From a virus, in the IMG/VR virus record IMGVR_UViG_3300009593_002493, positions 1 to 29,440 of that record: a DNA stretch of 29,440 nucleotides; one strand, 5' to 3'. The position numbers were made by a program, and so were the translations under genes. Shown here one piece after another: positions 27,801 to 29,440 of this stretch; the stretch's first letter is position 1, and each line of letters starts with the position of its first letter. The notes under the pieces are model-generated. The model saw nothing but the letters and a program-made list of their open reading frames with translations, had not been told where the DNA came from and searched no databases.

Positions 27801-28420
27801 TGTTAGCATTTTACATTTTAATGGCAGAGCTTAAATATTATATGAGGTTAATGTTTAAGTTAGCTTCGACATTGTTTTGTATATTGTTTATGGTCCCGAT
27901 GACGTATGCGGGTGCAGTAACTTTGCAAGGCGCAGTTGAAGGAGAACTATACACATCGGAAACTCATCCAGAATTATACTGTTTGGCGGCAAACATTTAT
28001 TTTGAAGCCAAGTCGGAACCAGTAGCTGGACAGTTTGCCGTATCCGACGTTGTTTTAAATAGAGTAAACGAAGCTCGGTACCCCAATACAATATGTGAAG
28101 TAGTATTGGACGGACCAACTCGTGAATCTTGGAAAACAAAGCAACACAAAGATTTGCCCGAAGACGAGAGAGTCTTCAATCCAATAAGAAACAAGTGTCA
28201 ATTTTCTTGGTACTGTGATGGCAAGTCAGATACAATTAGAGATAACGATGCTTGGCGTAAAGCACAAGAAATTGCTTATAGAATTGTAAACGAGAACAAG
28301 TTTAGAGGGATTACAGAAGGAGCAACTCACTACCATGCTACTTATGTAAGTCCAAGGTGGGCACCTCAACTTGACTTAGTCGGTAGAATAGGAACACATA
28401 TATTTTATAGATGGCCATAA
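27800..28420 (+). CDS. SleB-type cell wall hydrolase
   Basis: A 206-residue peptidoglycan hydrolase of the SleB/Hydrolase_2 type. YCLAANIYFEAKSEPVAGQFAVSDVVLNRV with the conserved Glu, PNTICEVV, CQFSWYCDG and GATHYHATYVSPRWA match the family. A hydrophobic segment (about 18-36, KLASTLFCILFMVPMTYAGA) is a likely signal peptide or signal-anchor. GAGGAGG five bases before ATG 27800 supports the start. It could act as an endolysin reaching the periplasm by Sec export, or as a virion wall enzyme. It overlaps the next gene by ten bases. Confidence 0.85.
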   Translation: MLAFYILMAELKYYMRLMFKLASTLFCILFMVPMTYAGAVTLQGAVEGELYTSETHPELYCLAANIYFEAKSEPVAGQFAVSDVVLNRVNEARYPNTICEVVLDGPTRESWKTKQHKDLPEDERVFNPIRNKCQFSWYCDGKSDTIRDNDAWRKAQEIAYRIVNENKFRGITEGATHYHATYVSPRWAPQLDLVGRIGTHIFYRWP

Positions 28421-29082
28421 AACTTTGGAAAAAGATACCGGTTAAGATACGACGAACATTTTACTTCTTATTGTTTTGGATTTTATCCATAGTCATATCT
28501 TATGGTTCAGGAACTTTTCAACCGAACTACCTGGTATTAAACAAAATTACAAAAGATGCATTTGCTCAAGTTCAATCTGAATATTTAGATTACGGATTGT
28601 ACGAGCCAGAAATGATATACGACACAAACGAACAGTTCGTTACAGCCGTTAATAAATGTATCAGTTATGTTAACTTATCTACACCACCAGATGAAAGAGT
28701 CCATGCACATATTATTATTGCTATGGCTATCTTAGAAACTGGTTATGGTAATAGTAGGTTTGCTAAAGAAGGTAACAACTTATTTGGTATTAGAACGTGG
28801 GACGAAAAGGCACCACAACTAAAACCAAAGGGCAATCCAGATGCTAAATGGGGAGTTAAAGTATACATTACTAAATGTAAGTCCGTTAAAGATATGATAA
28901 GAATCATTAACGAACTTGATGTATATAAAAAGTTTCGAGAAGAAAGAGCAAACCAATTAGCAACAGGAACTCCAAACCTTGGAGAAATGATTAATCATTT
29001 AAGTCCTTGGAGCACCAATCCAAGATACACAAGACTAGTAATATCAAAGGTTAATCAAATACAAGAACTTTTGAGCAACTAG
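28411..29082 (+). CDS. Bax/FlgJ-type glucosaminidase
   Basis: A 223-residue protein. One N-terminal membrane segment (about 16-32, FYFLLFWILSIVISYGS) is followed by the glucosaminidase core: HAHIIIAMAILETGYGNSRFAKEGNNLFGIRTW with the catalytic Glu in ILETGYG, then a C-terminal helical part ending in NPRYTRLVISKVNQI. Family members cut the glycan chain of peptidoglycan. The overlap with the SleB-type gene suggests they act together. A signal anchor would hold it in the inner membrane facing the wall. Confidence 0.85.
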   Translation: MAIKLWKKIPVKIRRTFYFLLFWILSIVISYGSGTFQPNYLVLNKITKDAFAQVQSEYLDYGLYEPEMIYDTNEQFVTAVNKCISYVNLSTPPDERVHAHIIIAMAILETGYGNSRFAKEGNNLFGIRTWDEKAPQLKPKGNPDAKWGVKVYITKCKSVKDMIRIINELDVYKKFREERANQLATGTPNLGEMINHLSPWSTNPRYTRLVISKVNQIQELLSN

Positions 29083-29126
29083 GTTAACCAAAAGTTCTTG
29101 ACATTCCCAGTCAATGACAGTATAAT
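29062..29126 (+). promoter_or_regulatory. Consensus sigma70 promoter with a 12-bp inverted repeat over its -35 edge
   Basis: TTGACA (29098-29103), 17 bases, TATAAT (29121-29126). CAAGAACTTTTG (29062-29073) and CAAAAGTTCTTG (29089-29100) are a perfect 12-bp inverted repeat with a 15-base loop that holds the preceding stop codon. The right arm ends within the -35. It may be an operator, or an mRNA 3' end structure. Confidence 0.7.
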
Positions 29127-29182
29127 GTAAACATAATGATAGAAATCATTTTAATAACTAATGCACACAGAAAGGCAATATA

Positions 29183-29440
29183 ATGTATAAAGGCATTTTA
29201 AGACTAGGAGCAATAATTGGGGTAATGGGTATGCTAAATGCATGTTCATCTTATACAACTATTGCAGAACGTGATACTTATGCACAACCTAAATGGTATG
29301 CAAAATGTGCCGAAACTGGATCAAAAGGCTGGTTTTGGTGGAAACAAGATTATGTATTCTCTTGTGGAGCAGGTGTAAGTATTTTTGAACAGGCCGCTGA
29401 AGAGCAAATGTATGCTATTGCAATGAATAACTTTGCAAAA
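29183..29440 (+). CDS. Lipoprotein, 3' truncated by the window
   Basis: The frame is open from ATG 29183 to the window end (86 codons). A signal sequence (MYKGILRLGAIIGVMGMLNAC) ends in the lipobox L-N-A-C with Cys21 as the lipid-bearing residue. The mature part starts SSYTTIAERDTYAQPKWYAKC and contains GWFWWKQDYVFSCGAG and FEQAAEEQMYAIAM. An outer- or inner-membrane lipoprotein is expected. The plan (KWY, C, then FSCGAGVS, then A-rich helix) resembles bacterial LPP20-like lipoproteins, tentatively. It has its own consensus promoter. Confidence 0.75.
   Translation, partial: MYKGILRLGAIIGVMGMLNACSSYTTIAERDTYAQPKWYAKCAETGSKGWFWWKQDYVFSCGAGVSIFEQAAEEQMYAIAMNNFAK

Noticed and set aside
1-29440. 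Bacterial chromosome or prophage instead of a lytic phage
   Set aside because: Late-promoter octamers, nrdAB-glutaredoxin clustering, a tail spike, overlapping small genes and no integrase, ribosomal or housekeeping context favour a T4-like virus, though this cannot be proved from the window.
1-29440. CRISPR arrays, insertion sequences, inteins or complete tRNAs
   Set aside because: No regularly spaced repeats, no transposase, no intein blocks in NrdA or NrdB, and no full cloverleaf other than the split tmRNA were seen.

Overview
The window looks like part of the genome of a T4-like marine myophage whose host is probably an alphaproteobacterium. It is AT-rich and densely packed, with start/stop overlaps of the ATGA, TAATG and GTGA kind. 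Three things argue for a T4-type virus: a class Ia ribonucleotide reductase set with glutaredoxin, repeated xNTAAATA motifs upstream of genes that resemble T4-type late promoters (TATAAATA), and a block of small structural or internal-head genes. A second promoter class fits host sigma70 (TTGACA, 17-base spacer, TATAAT). The host guess rests on a circularly permuted, two-piece tmRNA whose tag starts ANDN. Split tmRNAs also occur in cyanobacteria and some betaproteobacteria, but the ANDN start is typical of alphaproteobacteria. No portal, major capsid or polymerase gene is in view, so the phage assignment is an inference from content.

Layout. 1-3419: end of an upstream gene, a Rieske-oxygenase-like protein without cluster ligands, a PiT-type phosphate permease behind a structured leader, and PRPP synthetase. 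3408-4157 (minus): a class 3 lipase. 4230-12388: a virion block of small proteins, many with N-termini like T4 capsid-targeting peptides followed by an I/L-x-E prohead-protease site. It includes a large nucleotidyltransferase/ligase-like fusion, two paralogous very basic proteins and a gene with a likely programmed -1 frameshift. 12441-13770: Nfu-type Fe-S protein, 2OG-Fe(II) oxygenase, zinc-ribbon and membrane proteins. 13771-17722: ATP-type PEP carboxykinase, a PD-(D/E)XK nuclease, a beta-helix tail spike and an unknown. 17748-21456: nrdA, nrdB and glutaredoxin. 21466-22785: LSm-like, histone-H1-like, cold-shock and DUF3307 proteins. 22774-23271: the permuted tmRNA, with a small protein gene between its two pieces. 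23292-25099: hemC-hemE. 25091-25425 (minus): two small conserved proteins. 25496-26896: a staphylococcal-nuclease-like protein and small secreted or membrane proteins. 26906-29440: sigma70-driven units encoding an HTH protein, a phage protein, a SleB-type hydrolase, a Bax/FlgJ-type glucosaminidase and a lipoprotein.

Taken together, the metabolic genes would push host carbon, phosphate and tetrapyrrole metabolism toward nucleotide and cofactor supply (PiT, PRPP synthetase, RNR, PEPCK, HemC/HemE, Nfu). The tmRNA and cold-shock protein would support translation late in infection, and the last genes would open the cell wall. The most unusual points are the split tmRNA with a gene in its intervening segment, the A AAA AAG frameshift site, the repeated capsid-targeting-like N-termini, promoters placed inside hairpins that would hide a ribosome binding site, and late promoters placed so that transcripts would begin at the AUG.
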